From positions 15,339,501 through 15,403,500 of the forward strand of contig JASWHV010000011.1 of the NCBI GenBank assembly GCA_030760725.1: a DNA stretch of 64,000 nt, given 5' to 3'. Within the stretch, counting starts at the first letter, position 1. The number at the start of each line of letters is the position of its first letter. The stretch is from Neostapfia colusana (taxonomy: Eukaryota; Streptophyta; Magnoliopsida; Poales; Poaceae). A model generated the notes under the pieces. It was not told the origin of the DNA. It worked only from the letters and a program-made list of their open reading frames with translations, and did no database searches. Shown one piece after another: positions 12,133 to 22,589 of the stretch. Both the position numbers and the translations under genes were made by a program.

Positions 12133-15100
12133 TGTGGCGGACCGGAATCCGCTCATCCAGGATCGCAGAGGGTGGTGCCGCGCGATGCGACACCCGACAG
12201 CACACGTCATAAGAACACATTATATTACATGGGAAAAACAAACTGAATGTACAAAGTAGTACACTTCTCAGTTACAAACTAGGGTCTTTATTACACAGCG
12301 GAAGTTTCTTTTATACAACTCACGCCCGCCTATCTAGCAAAAGTCGGTTGCCCAGCCCTAGGGCAACCCACACTAGCTGCACTCCTCAGCTCAGCGCGGC
12401 GTGTACGGCTCCCACTCAGCCGTGGTCCCCGACGGAGGGTAACCCTCGCCGGTGGACTCGTACTCCGAGTCCGTGGGTGGCTCCTCACCTGAAAAACACT
12501 TAAGCAGCAACCGTGAGCACGATGGCTCAACAAGGCTTAACCGACTCACCTAAGCATGAAACTCAACATGAGGGGTACAATGACATAGGGTAGTAATATT
12601 GCAGCAAATGGACACGCCTACAAGTTCATCCTTAATTCATCTTTTAGCAACAAGTTAACAGTTCAGAAATCTGAAATTTAGTAAGCAATATTTGGTGGCA
12701 CACATGTAGCAATACAATTATATAATAGCAGCAATATTGAATCATAACATTTCATTCATTAGTCTACGTTACGACGCAGTGAACAAGCGGTACTCGTCAC
12801 CGCGAGGGACGGCGAATCGACTCGATATACACCTGCAGGGAAACCAAAAGAGCACGTCACGTACGCCCACCCGTGGAGCTGCACAGCACACTCACTCGAT
12901 GTCGTACGGGATAACCTTTCACCCTACAGCCCAAATGTCGAACCGGTCGCACCGAAACGAGCAGGAGGTTCCCCACACGGAGCATCTCTCTATGCCCATT
13001 GGCAGATTTCCACCTTGCTGCCCTCAACCTAAACCAAATCGGTGTGCTATGCCTTGACGCCCGGAGGTTTAGGCTACATCGGTTTATCGGGGCCCATATA
13101 TCCGATATGCCTTCGGTACGTTCAATACTTGTTCACCAGGGCCGCACACGGCTCGGTCCTCAATCGACATGGACAGGGCTGCGCACACAAGACTCCCTCT
13201 TGCTGCACCCTAGCCCCTGCCTAGTCTCATTTTCATTACTAAAGTGATCTCACATCACTCAACCGAACCCGTGTGTCCCAAGCCTAAACTCGCGACTAGA
13301 TTCCAACTACTCGACTTGTACCGAAGTCCTATGAAACATTTAAGCATAGCATGTCTACTCGAGGTCTTAGACACTACCCTCACTCTTAGGGAAAAATGCT
13401 GGTTATGCATGTGGGGTTTCATTCATCCTATACCTAATGCACATACATACTTCATATGACCCATGTAAACAAAGTAAAAACTTATAAAAAGGTTAATGCA
13501 AACCGGGGCTTGCCTTATTGCTGATGGTCAGTAGTTAGTTCTTCGTCCGGAAGAAGGAAATCCAGCACTTCTGGGGTCTCTTCTTCAATGGCTACACGTT
13601 GAATACAATACTACATGTAAATTTAAATGCAATGTGTAAACTTGGATACTTATTTACTAATAACTCTAGCTATCCCTCCCCTTTGGTTCGGAAATTTTTA
13701 TTGTGGCTTGGCAGGGTCCTAACCAGAGTCTTGACCAAGTTTCATTTGAAACAAAGTTCATTTGAACCTTGTACAAATAAAAGCCCATTTGGTCAATGTT
13801 CGAGCCTCTGAAAAATTCCAGGGGTTTTCATGGCTCTAACCATTACTTTATGGAAACTAGACTTTAAGATGGTTCTAATGGAATTGGTTTCATGTCATTT
13901 GAAGAATTCTACTAGAAGTTATGCCCTACTTAAGATTGGAGAAAATCTGAAAAATGTTTCTGTACATTTTTCTATTTTCTCAGGGCAGTTCTCTTAATCA
14001 TCCCATAAGGGTAACTAAATGAACTTGGATGAGTCTGAAAATTTACTGGGATTCGGGGATTTCTACTGAACCTCTCAGCCAAATTTCAGAATTTTTCATA
14101 AAGTAGTTCTCCAGATAAAATTCCCACTAGTTTAAAATTTAGGGATTTAATTCTGGAAAACTATTCACTTTCATGAGCTGAATTTGGTATTGCTGGAAAG
14201 TACTCAGAATTCTGAGTTCAGCAAAATTTGGTTCATCGAATTTGGAGTTTCCTAGCCAAAGTTCTATTCATTTGAAGTTTGAACTAAAACTAGGAATTCG
14301 AATAAAATTTAAACTCTGCGGGTGGGGTCCCCTGGCTAGGTGTCAGCTCCTCAGCTAACCCACACCGGAGCCCGCAGAATCACCCGCGCAGCCACACGGA
14401 ATCCCGGTGCCGCAGCAAATCCCGAGCGCCCTCAGCAGCGACTGACACGCGGGGCCCACAAGGCTTCTTCCACCTAGCGCTCCCGCGGCTCCCCGCCGCC
14501 GAGCTCGCCGGAGCTCTCGCCGGAGAGGGGTTCCAGCCCCCGGAGCTCCCTGATTCTCGCCGCCTGTGCCTAACTTGACTCGGAGAACACGCTGGTGCCC
14601 TCGCCGGAGCTTGACAACGGCCGGAACAGGGCTCCCGACGGCAACAGCGGCCGGAAGCTCACCGGCGACGTCGAACTCAGCATCCCCTGCACCTTTTTCA
14701 ATGCGGTTTGCTCGGGGAGCTCCGCTGACACCCGCTGATCATGGATATGGGCACCGATCTCTGTGGAAACAGCTGCAACTACGACCTCACCGGTGACCTA
14801 GACCGGAAATCGGCGCCGATGCAAAAAGCTCGAAGAACATCGCCCCTACTCGATGAAACTCGATGATTTCTGATCCCAGAGATGCGTGGGCAAGTCTAGA
14901 TCATGTCCTTAGCTCTGCCTAAGGAGTGGTGGCTTACTTGCTCCGAATTTCCGAATTCCTCACGGTTCGGTTCTCAACACCCCGACGCGCTAATCCCTCA
15001 AATACTTTGCCGATCGTGCGAGATAGAGGGCGAGGTCAGTATGGTCGTGATCCGTACCTCGAGGCGGTCCTTTCTTGCGTTGCTCGTCGGGCACGAGAGC

Positions 15101-15861
15101 GGCTGTGCTGGCCGGACGCCGGCGATCAGAGAGGGCGGCATTTCTGTGCTCGCGCGGAATCGAGAAAGAAGCTCGGTAGGGGGGGGGGGGGTTCTCGTTT
15201 GGAAAGCAGGAGGAAGGCGGCGTGGGATGTGCGCTGGCCTTTGAGCCGCGGTTTTGGCAGCGTGAGGTGGCCCTGTGCAGCCTCGGTGGCTCGCCGTCGC
15301 TCCCTGCCTTGCACGCGAAGCCGAGACCCGGCTGCAACAACCGACTGAGTACTCGTGTGTGCAGCTGACATGTGGGCCTCCCCTTCTCTTCTTTTTCCAA
15401 ATTTCTTTTCTGGTTTTTGCTAATTATCCCACCAGGTACTCACAATTTAATGTGAGACTTAGCCCCCAAGTTTAGGTTCAAATTTAAGTCCTCCAATTTG
15501 AATTTTGGTTGGTCCAATTTGCTTCATATTTAAACTGAATTTCAAATTCAGTTTTGAATTATTGCAAATTTGGCTCCCGACAAGATGAACTCCAATGGGG
15601 ATGAAATTTGGTGGGCTTACTCAGAAAAATGTGCTGAGTTTGAATATGAAGCTAACTTTTGAATTTGAGTGATGAAAGTTGCTACAATTTGAATTTACAT
15701 TCAAATTGGCCTCTTTTTCAAATGCCTCTAAAAGTGCCTCAAAAAGTGTTGGATTTACATGAAACTTGGTCTGAACCTTCCCAAGACTTTTGAAGTTCTA
15801 GGGGTGAGCTCAACCTCTCCTGTTCATGTTTAAAATTCCCACTTTTTGTGAAAATGAAGGC
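12133..15861 (-). repeat. A 5' LTR, outer end missing
   Basis: It matches 1831-5557 of the 3' LTR and stops at GAAGGC, where D1 starts. The last ~133 bp of the full LTR (5558-5690) are absent here and do not reappear after D1. Differences from the 3' LTR are scattered single bases and small indels, including a 13-G run at 15179-15191. Confidence 0.92.
12391..13591 (-). pseudogene. LTR two-exon ORF, A right copy
   Basis: Exon 1 is 13591-13514 (78 nt) and exon 2 is 12488-12391 (98 nt), with the same GC-AG boundaries and phases as the other families. Exon 1 reads IEEETPEVLDFLLPDEE but has TAA (replacing CAA) one base before the donor. Exon 2 is fully open (EEPPTDSEYESTGEGYPPS, then AEWEPYTPR and TGA). 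Each A LTR thus carries different lesions, which fits decay after insertion of an originally open frame. Confidence 0.5.
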
Positions 15862-16163
15862 TGTCGAAGTGTTCGGTCGACACTTCCCCCGGGCCTGCAC
15901 TGGGCAGCCCGCGGAGGTTCTTTTTTCGGTGGGGCTAGTCACTTGCGGAGAGCTTGAGCGTATGGACGGGTTAGTAAGAGCTTGACACGGCGAGTTTTAC
16001 GTGGTTCAGGCCGACGGAGCGTAAAACCCTACGTCCACGGCGAGCTGTGGAGCTCGCTGTATTGCTTGTTGCTCAGAACCGGAGTCCTGAGCTTGAGGGT
16101 GAGTTACAGCTTGGGTGTGAATGGCTAGAGTGCGAACCCCCGCTAACGTCGCCTACCCGAGCC

Positions 16164-16170
16164 TTTTATA
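16164..16170 (-). promoter_or_regulatory. D1 3' LTR TATA box
   Basis: TATAAAA on the minus strand (GGACTATAAAAGGCTCGGG), conserved at 20543-20549 and in D3 at 47139 and 54852. It lies downstream of the G-box array in the transcription direction. Confidence 0.8.
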
Positions 16171-16572
16171 GTCCAAGACTCGGGTGGCTTACAAGGGGGG
16201 GGGCCGGGACCCGACAGGTGGTCCCGGGGAGATTGTCTGTTATCTACCGTATCTGCAGTTATGCCGGTAGTTGTCTCTGCCGAAGGCTTCTGAGTCTTCA
16301 TCTTTCAGCCCTGCCCATGCCACATGCTAGTCGTAGTGGTTGACGGCGGGGGCGGCATGGGATGTCTTGTCGCTGCGTTTATTGGCTGGCAGGCTCTGAC
16401 ACCGCGCGCCAGTCTCTGATGCGACTGGGCGCAACGGCACCTGACAGAGGCGTGGTCCGCGTCTCCACGTCTTGGGAATACGCGGGCCTTGAATACCTTG
16501 TATGGGCAAGGTATGGGGCGTCTTTAAGCCCGCCGCCTACCGCTCGGGGGCAGGCAGCGCTCTTCTGCTGGC

Positions 16573-16860
16573 CACGTGGCGGGCCCGGAGCCCTCCTCAG
16601 AGGAGAGGGGGGGTCCGGCCCTGCAGGACACGTGGAGCCTTCGGACCCCTCCCCGCGGAGGGGGAGGTCCGGCTTCCGTTGGCCACGTGGCAAGCCCGGA
16701 GCTCTCCTCTGAGAAGAGGGAGGTCCGGCCCTGCTGGACACGCGGCACCCTCGGACCTCTCTCCCGCGGAGGGGGGAGGTCCGGCTTCTGTATGACACGT
16801 GGCGGGCCCGGAGCTTTCTTCTGAGGAGAGTGAGGTCCGGCCCTGCCGGACGTGTGGCGC
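16573..16860. repeat. G-box tandem array in D1 LTR
   Basis: CACGTG or CACGCG cores start at 16573, 16629, 16684, 16739 and 16796, with a decayed one near 16850, so the period is 55-57 bp. Most cores read CCACGTGGC or ACACGTGG, the ACGT-core (ABRE/G-box) type bound by plant bZIP and bHLH factors. Between cores lie alternating palindromes such as CTCCTCAGAGGAG and CTCCCCGCGGAG. The array is in U3, upstream of TATA, so an enhancer role is inferred. Confidence 0.7.
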
Positions 16861-16946
16861 TTTCGGAGCTCTCCCTGCGGAGAAGGGCGAGTTCCTTAGG
16901 CATTTTCCCCTGTGCGCGGGGGTACCCCATATCGCGGGTACCGACA

Positions 16947-17435
16947 GTGGCCCCCGGGCCCATCTTGGGGGAGATAGCGAGCCCGAGGTGGGACCTCCGT
17001 CTCTTTTGATCCGTGCACTTTCTCTAAGTCCCGCATTGACCGCTGACGGAGCACGAACGGCTGCGGGATCGTGGGAGCGTGCACCACTTGATGGTTGCTT
17101 TTACTGCGACGGTTCCCAAGACTGCCACTTCTGCACGTTGCGGTGCTTTCTTCGGGAACCGCCGGAGTGCCTTGCCGGCTTGTCTTCTTAGGAGACTGAC
17201 TCCTTGACCCACCGCTTCAGTTGGGCGGCTTGGGTCCACCTGTCATCAGCACTCGGTCTTGGAGCCGAAGCATTTGCCGATGCGGTGTATTCGAAGAGTT
17301 TCGGATCGCTTGGAATTGCACCCGGGAAGTTTTTAGAGGGGATCTTACCCACATTGTGGCTTCCCTTCGCACTTCCCAGCGCTCTTCCTTGGACTCTTGT
17401 GCCTTTGTCTTCTTGCCTTTGAGACCTTCCTCATC
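16947..17435 (-). other. D1 3' internal tail
   Basis: No coding sequence is recognised. The tail is related in reverse to D3 53810-54187 (shared stretches around CACCGCTTCAGTTGGGCGGC and TTGGAATTGCACCCGGGAAG), so it is conserved 3' untranslated sequence next to the 3' LTR. Confidence 0.6.
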
Positions 17436-18690
17436 ATGGCCTCCAACCCGCCACCAGAGAAGAAGCGCGCTCGATCTCCTCCAGCAGCGGCGTCTGTGCC
17501 AAGTCGGGGATCTGGGGTGCCTGCATCTCCTGCTTCTGGAGATGGCACTCCTCCCGATGGCAACTCAAAGAGGCCCCGGGCTGATGCGTCGGGGGGAGCT
17601 TCTGGAGCGTCCCATGTTCCACCAGTTCAAGCGACTGCGGAGCGGCCGTCAGTGATAGGCAGCAGGCTTTGGGAGTCCTACCCCGGCCCGGAAGTCGGGG
17701 TTCAGAGCCCGCTGGAGCGTTCGCGTTTTCCGGCCATCCCCAACTGGCGGGGAGTCTTCGCCGTTGTGCTCGGAAGCTGGGACAACTGCCGCGGCCCCCA
17801 AGTCAGCGCGATCTTCTCCTGTTCCGGTGTGCCCGGACTCCGCGACGGCGTCATCTCTTCCTGTCGAGACGACCGCCGCTGCCCCCAGGCCAGCGCAGGT
17901 CGACCCTGCACCAGGCGGCCCGGCCTCTATTCCAGCGCCACCTTTCTCGGCTCATCCTTCTCCACAGGTCAAGAAGCCAGGGGCTAGAGAGTGCCTGGCA
18001 GGTCTGGCTGCCGGAGCCCCGGCGCCAGCTTCTCCTGACCGGCGTCTGGTCTCGGTCGCTGGTGCATCGGCTCCTCTTGAGGATGAGGTGATGGAGGAGG
18101 TCGGGGGAGCTGACCCAGCCTCTGCTGCTCCATTGCCCCTGGCGGATGACCTCGCGCTTGCCGAAACGAGCGTCCGGCAGGTCTTGGCCGCACTTGGTCG
18201 TGAGCGGGAGGAGCACACGGTTGGACGGGACCGCCTCCTCACCTGGGGGAACCTTTTGTGGGAGCGGACCGCGAAGGTCAAGAGCGAGCTCGACTCCAGG
18301 CAGGAGTTGCTTGACTTCAGGGAAGTGCTCCTCGACCGGCTGAAGCGGTCTGTCGACCGCATAGACGCCGAATCGCGGCGGATCAACAGGGAGTCCCTGG
18401 AGGCACACGCCCGGGCCGAGGAGAGCCTCTCTGCCGCTGAGGAGATACGGCAGCTGTTGGAGCGCCGTAAACTTGCCGTTGAGGAACGGGAGCGTTCCAC
18501 AGCAGCCGAGGTGGAGAGGGTCGCTGCGCAGCTGGCGGCGGGCGAGGATGACCTTCGAGCTCGGATTGAGGAGCTAGAAATTCAGAAGGCAGACCTCGAC
18601 ATACGGGAGGAACAGGTCTCCCGCGAACGCCGGGCGGTCCGTCTACCACTCAGCAGCGGTATGGTTGCCGGCGCCATGCACGGCGCATAG
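17436..18690 (+). pseudogene. D1 antisense ORF, coiled-coil protein, frameshifted and truncated
   Basis: It is encoded opposite to gag, between gag and the 3' LTR, where some plant Tat elements carry an antisense ORF. I start at ATG 17436 (MASNPPPEKKRARSPP), which gives a basic KKRAR patch like a nuclear signal and a Pro/Ser/Ala-rich segment. The frame must shift by +1 somewhere between about 17640 and 17764, after which it is open to 18690. The second part is Ala/Pro-rich, then strongly charged (LGREREEHT, RQELLDFREVLLDRLKR, AEEIRQLLERRKLAVEERER), a long predicted coiled coil over about 18160-18630. The last codons (after about 18645) are the reverse of gag, so the natural C-terminus was lost with pol. 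Function unknown. Confidence 0.6.
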
Positions 18691-20184
18691 CCCGCCCTGG
18701 TCACTATCTGGGGCTAGTGACTGCCGCTGCCTTTTGTTGGGGCGTGGCCCCCGAGCTCCACTAGTCGTCGCGGCTGCGGCGACGGGAGCCGCCGACGATG
18801 ACTTCATATTGCCACTGCCCCGGTTCTTGGCCTTCTTGCCACCTCCATAGGCAGCAGCGCCGGACCCGGGTTGTCCTCCTGACTCGGAGGTCGGCAGAGA
18901 GTACCAGTTCCGCCCTTCAGCTGCTCTGGTGCATTTGTCCGCCAGGCTGAATAGCTCAGAGACATCGCGGACCTCTCTGGTCGCGAGCTTCTCAAGCATT
19001 TTCTCGTCCCGGACACCCTGCCGGAACGCCACCACCACAGAAGCACTTTGAATATGCGGGATGGTGTTGCGTACCTGGGAGAACCGCTGGATGAAAGAAC
19101 GCAGTGACTCCCCAGGTTGTTGCTTGATGGCGTGGAGGTCAAGCTCCGTGCCGGGACGGGTGTAGGAGCTGCCGAAGTTGGCGATGAACTGCCGGCAGAG
19201 CTCTCCCCAGGAAGTTATGGAACACTGAGGGAGATTCATGAGCCAAGACCGGGCTGGGCCGGTCAAGGCGACGGGGAAGTAGTTGGCCATGACAGCCTCA
19301 TCCCCTCCTGATGCAAGTACGGCGGTGGAGTAGATCTGGAGGAACTCCGCCGGGTTAACGCTGCCGTCGTACTTTTCGGGCAGGTGCGGCCGAAACTTGC
19401 GCGGCCACCTCGCGAAGCGAAGGTGGGGTGCAAGGGCCGCACATCCTGCTCCTGTTGCCGCAGGTATTGGTGCCGCGAACGCTTGGTTCGCACCTGGCAC
19501 AGTGTACCCCGGTATGGGCAAGGCCGCTCCATAGACCGGGGACGCCGCTTGCAGGGCATATGGTTGTGGCATATGCTGCGCGGCGTACGCCTGGGGCAGA
19601 GCTCGCGTGGCGAAGATCTGCCCTTCAGGCTGGGTCGAGGCCGACGTCATGCTGTCGCCAGCCTCTTGGGTGCGACGCCTTTCTCGACGTCGCTCGAGGA
19701 ACACTCGGGCATCTTGGCCCAAGTGGCATCGCTCCAGCTCTGCCCTCAGGTCCGTCGACGGAAACCTGGTGGAGCTGGAGTCCGCCATCTGCCCGTCAAC
19801 CGTTGGCGTGCGCGTCAGCGACACGGCCGGTTGGCCGGGGTGTCACCCTCGCCGAAACCGAGGGTTTGCGGCAGCGACGACAAGGCGGTACACCTCGCGG
19901 GCCCACTGCCGGGTCGCTGAGTAGGGCGCATCCCCAGCAGGTGGGTTGCGCAGTAGCAATCTTACTGCAGCTAGCGCACCCCCATGGTGTACGCTCAGCG
20001 CTGCAGAAGATCTCACACTGGTCGCAGCCTGCCTTGCTGGAGTCGGCGTTGCCCGAGTCGGCTGCTGGCTACCAGCTTGTGCCGACACACTCCGTCCTGA
20101 ATGCGTTGACATGTACTCCCCGCTGGTTACGGTTCGCTGTGAACGCGGGGGAGGAGAGTTTGCCTTTGAAAAAAGCTTGGTCAT
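18643..20184 (-). pseudogene. D1 gag, one stop, C-terminus cut
   Basis: Capsid-type protein of a Tat-like element. Start MTKLFSKANSPPPRS at 20184 matches D3 gag. The capsid core is clear: FRPHLPEKYDGS, NPAEFLQIYSTAVLA, GPARSWLMNLP, WGELCRQFIANFGSSYTRPG and LRSFIQRFSQVRNTIP. TGA at 19845-19843 (CGG in D3) interrupts it after NPRFRRG. Near the end it has CAVHGAGNHTAAEW, but D3 continues C-REIQKLAERFRKG; here the match stops at HTAAE and runs into antisense-ORF sequence, marking the pol deletion. Confidence 0.88.
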
Positions 20185-20218
20185 CTTCGTCGGCGGAAAC
20201 TCGTCGCGCAAGGGAAAA

Positions 20219-20238
20219 GCCCCCTACCTGGCGCGCCA
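20219..20238 (-). other. D1 primer binding site
   Basis: The minus strand reads TGGCGCGCCAGGTAGGGGGC two bases after the 5' LTR end. D3 has TGGCGCGCCAGGAAGGGG at the same place. The primer tRNA is not the initiator Met type; I do not assign it. Confidence 0.85.
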
Positions 20239-20240
20239 AA

Positions 20241-21322
20241 TGTCGAAGTGTTCGGTCGACACTTCCCCCGGGCCTGCACTGGGCAGCACGCGGAAGTTCT
20301 TTTTTCGGTGGGGCTAGTCACTTGCGGAGAGCTTGAGCATATGGATGGGTTAGTAAGAGCTTGACACGGCGAGTTTTACGTGGTTTAGGCCGCCGGAGCA
20401 TAAAACCCTACGTCTATGGCGAGCTATGGAGCTCGCTGTATTGCTTGTTGCTCAGAAATGGAGTCCTGAGCTTGAGGATGAGTTACAGCTTGGGTGTGAA
20501 TGGCTAGAGTGCGAACCCCTGCTAACGTCGCCTACCCGAGCCTTTTATAGTCCAAGACTCGGGTGGCTTACAAGGGGGGCCCGGGAGCCGACAGGTGGTC
20601 CCGTGGAGATTGTCTGTTATCTACCGTATCTGCAGTTAAGCCGGTAGTTGTCTCTGCCGAAGGCTTCTGAGTCTTCGTCTTGCAGCCCTGCCCAAGCCGC
20701 ATGCTAGTCGTAGTGGTTGACGGCGGGGGCGGCATGGGATGTCTTGTCGCTGCGTTTATTGGCTGGCAGGCTCTGACACCGCGCGCCAGTCTGTGATGTG
20801 ACTGGGCGCAACGGCACCTGACACAGGCGTGCTCCACGTCTCCGCGTCTTTTGAATACGCGGGCATTGAATACCTTGTACGGGCAAGGTATGGGGCGTCT
20901 TTACGCCCGCCGCCTACTGCTCGGGGGCAGGCAGCGCTCTTCTGCTGGCCACGTGGCGGGCCTGGAGCCCTCCTCAGAGGAGAGGGGGGTCCCGCCCCGC
21001 AGGACACGTGGAGCCTTCGGACCCCTCACCGCGGAGGGGGAGGTCCGGCTTCCGTAGGCCACGTGGCAAGCCCGGAGCTCTCCTCTGAGGAGAGGGAGGT
21101 CCGGCCCTGCTGGACACGCGGCACCCTCGGACCTCTCTCCCACGGAGGGGGGAGGTCCGGCTTCTGTATGCCACGTGGCGGGCCCGGAGCTTTCCTCTGA
21201 GGAGAGGGAGGTCCGGCCCCGCAGGACGCGTGGCGCCTTCGGAGCTGTCCCTGCGGAGAAGGGCGAGTTCCTTAGGCATTTTCCCCTGTGCGTGGGGGTA
21301 CCCCATATCGCGGTTACCGACA
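20241..21322 (-). repeat. D1 5' LTR
   Basis: 1082 bp, collinear with 15862-16946, with TATA at 20543-20549 and the G-box array at about 20950-21240. Scattered substitutions and small indels separate the two LTRs. Confidence 0.92.
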
Positions 21323-22589
21323 GTGATGAATTTCGAGCTCGATCAAGGGCGCTCATGGCGGCACGCTCGATCACACGGTGCCGACCGACTTGCCGCCATC
21401 TTTGAACCCTTTTTACTCCTTGTCGATCTTCCTAGAGGTATACTGATGCCGTAGAACCGATTGTTCGAGGCTATGGCTGGTTAGAACCCATGGCCGACGG
21501 CGCCGAACCTCAACCGAGGCCGCCGCACGTCGCCGGGCTATTTCCGGTCACCGCCAGATAGAGTTGACCCCACAGACGTGTTCCTCAACGTCGACAACCC
21601 CCTGGCAGCGAGTTTCAGACCGTGCGATGGCCGGCAGCGACAGTCCGGCGAGCTCCGAGTCTGCTCCGGTGAGGGGAGGCGGCGCGGCCGCGAGAGCGCG
21701 TCGGGAGGAAGACGAAGCCGGCTGGCCCACGGGTCAGCGGCTCAAAATTTTAAATCGGGATCGGGTGTGGCTGGGATCGGGTGTGCTGGCACGCAAAGAA
21801 CCTGTGGGCCTCGGTGTGCGGTCACCTCCGCGCCTAACACGTGTTCCCGCGGGCCCCGGCAGATTTAAACTTTTTCCCCGATTTTCAGATTTCCTTCAAA
21901 CTTCAAATCCTCATAACTTTGGCTAGAAAGCTCCAAATCGAGTGAACCAAATTTCGTTGGATTCAGCTCTCTGAGTACTTTCCAGCAAATCAAGTTTCAC
22001 TTCATGAAAATCCGTATTTCTCTAGAAATAATTCCTCAAAATTTAAACTGTTTGGAATTTTAACTGGAGAATCCTTTAGAGGAAAATCCTGAAGTTTTGC
22101 TGGGATCTTCACCAAACTATCCCTGGAATACCATAAAAATTTCAGGTCCATTAGAGCTCATTTGATCCACCTAATGGTATGATTAGTGGAACTGTTCCAA
22201 AGAAAATAGAAAATGTTCAGAAACATTTTCAGTATTTTCTCTGAAATTGTTTAGCTCATATCTTTAGCTAGGAACCTTCAAATTAAGTGAGACCAACTCC
22301 ATTAGAACCCTCTAAAAATCTAATTTTCAGAAAGTCATAGTTTGTTTCATGAAAATCCTTAGAACACCCTAAAAGCCTTCAATTAAGGTCAAGTACATAA
22401 TTAATTGTGGAGGGCTCAAATGAGCTTTGCTCCAACTAAAACTTGACCAAGTCTCTGTTTAGGTTGTAACCAAGCCACAGTAAAAGTTTCACAGTCATAG
22501 AGTTTGTCTAGTGGGACTTATAAGCTTCACAAGTTCAAACTTAATACAAATGCATTTAAATGGATACATGTACTTCTTCTATCATGTAG

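Larger units (their letters stand above)
1831..15861 (-). mobile_element. Element A: Ty3 chromovirus (Tekay/Del-like), nearly complete
   Basis: The element reads right to left: 5' LTR 12133-15861 (outer end lost), primer site 12116-12129, leader, gag-pol 10286-5757, polypurine tract 5705-5691 and 3' LTR 5690-1831. LTR termini are TG...CA. The chromodomain at the pol end, the initiator-Met primer site and the 3.86-kb LTRs point to the Tekay/Del group of chromoviruses; this placement is inference. D1 follows directly at 15862 and removes the first ~133 bp of the 5' LTR. Confidence 0.92.
15862..16946 (-). repeat. D1 3' LTR
   Basis: 1085 bp with 5-bp terminal inverted repeats TGTCG/CGACA. Its plus-strand left end is also a hairpin (GAAGTGT, 7-nt loop, ACACTTC). 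It contains a TATA box on the minus strand and a G-box repeat array. Confidence 0.92.
15862..21322 (-). mobile_element. Element D1: Tat-like Ty3 element with pol deleted
   Basis: Two LTRs of 1085 bp (15862-16946) and 1082 bp (20241-21322), TGTCG...CGACA, enclose a short internal region. In minus-strand order it holds primer site, gag, then an antisense ORF and the 3' tail. No protease, RT or integrase sequence remains. The flanks differ (AAGGC left, GTGAT right), so there is no target duplication, and they belong to different elements (A left, C1 right). It is non-autonomous. Placement in the Tat group rests on the gag type, the D3 relative with a DGGAG protease, and the antisense ORF, a known trait of some Tat elements. 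Confidence 0.88.

Noticed and set aside
16379..16963. ORFs across the D LTRs (up to 205 codons, also 20829-21405 and 53950-54659)
   Set aside because: They translate the G-box tandem repeat in all frames (GPDLPLLRGE-type repeats on one strand, ELSSEEREVRP on the other). Repeat structure, not a protein gene.
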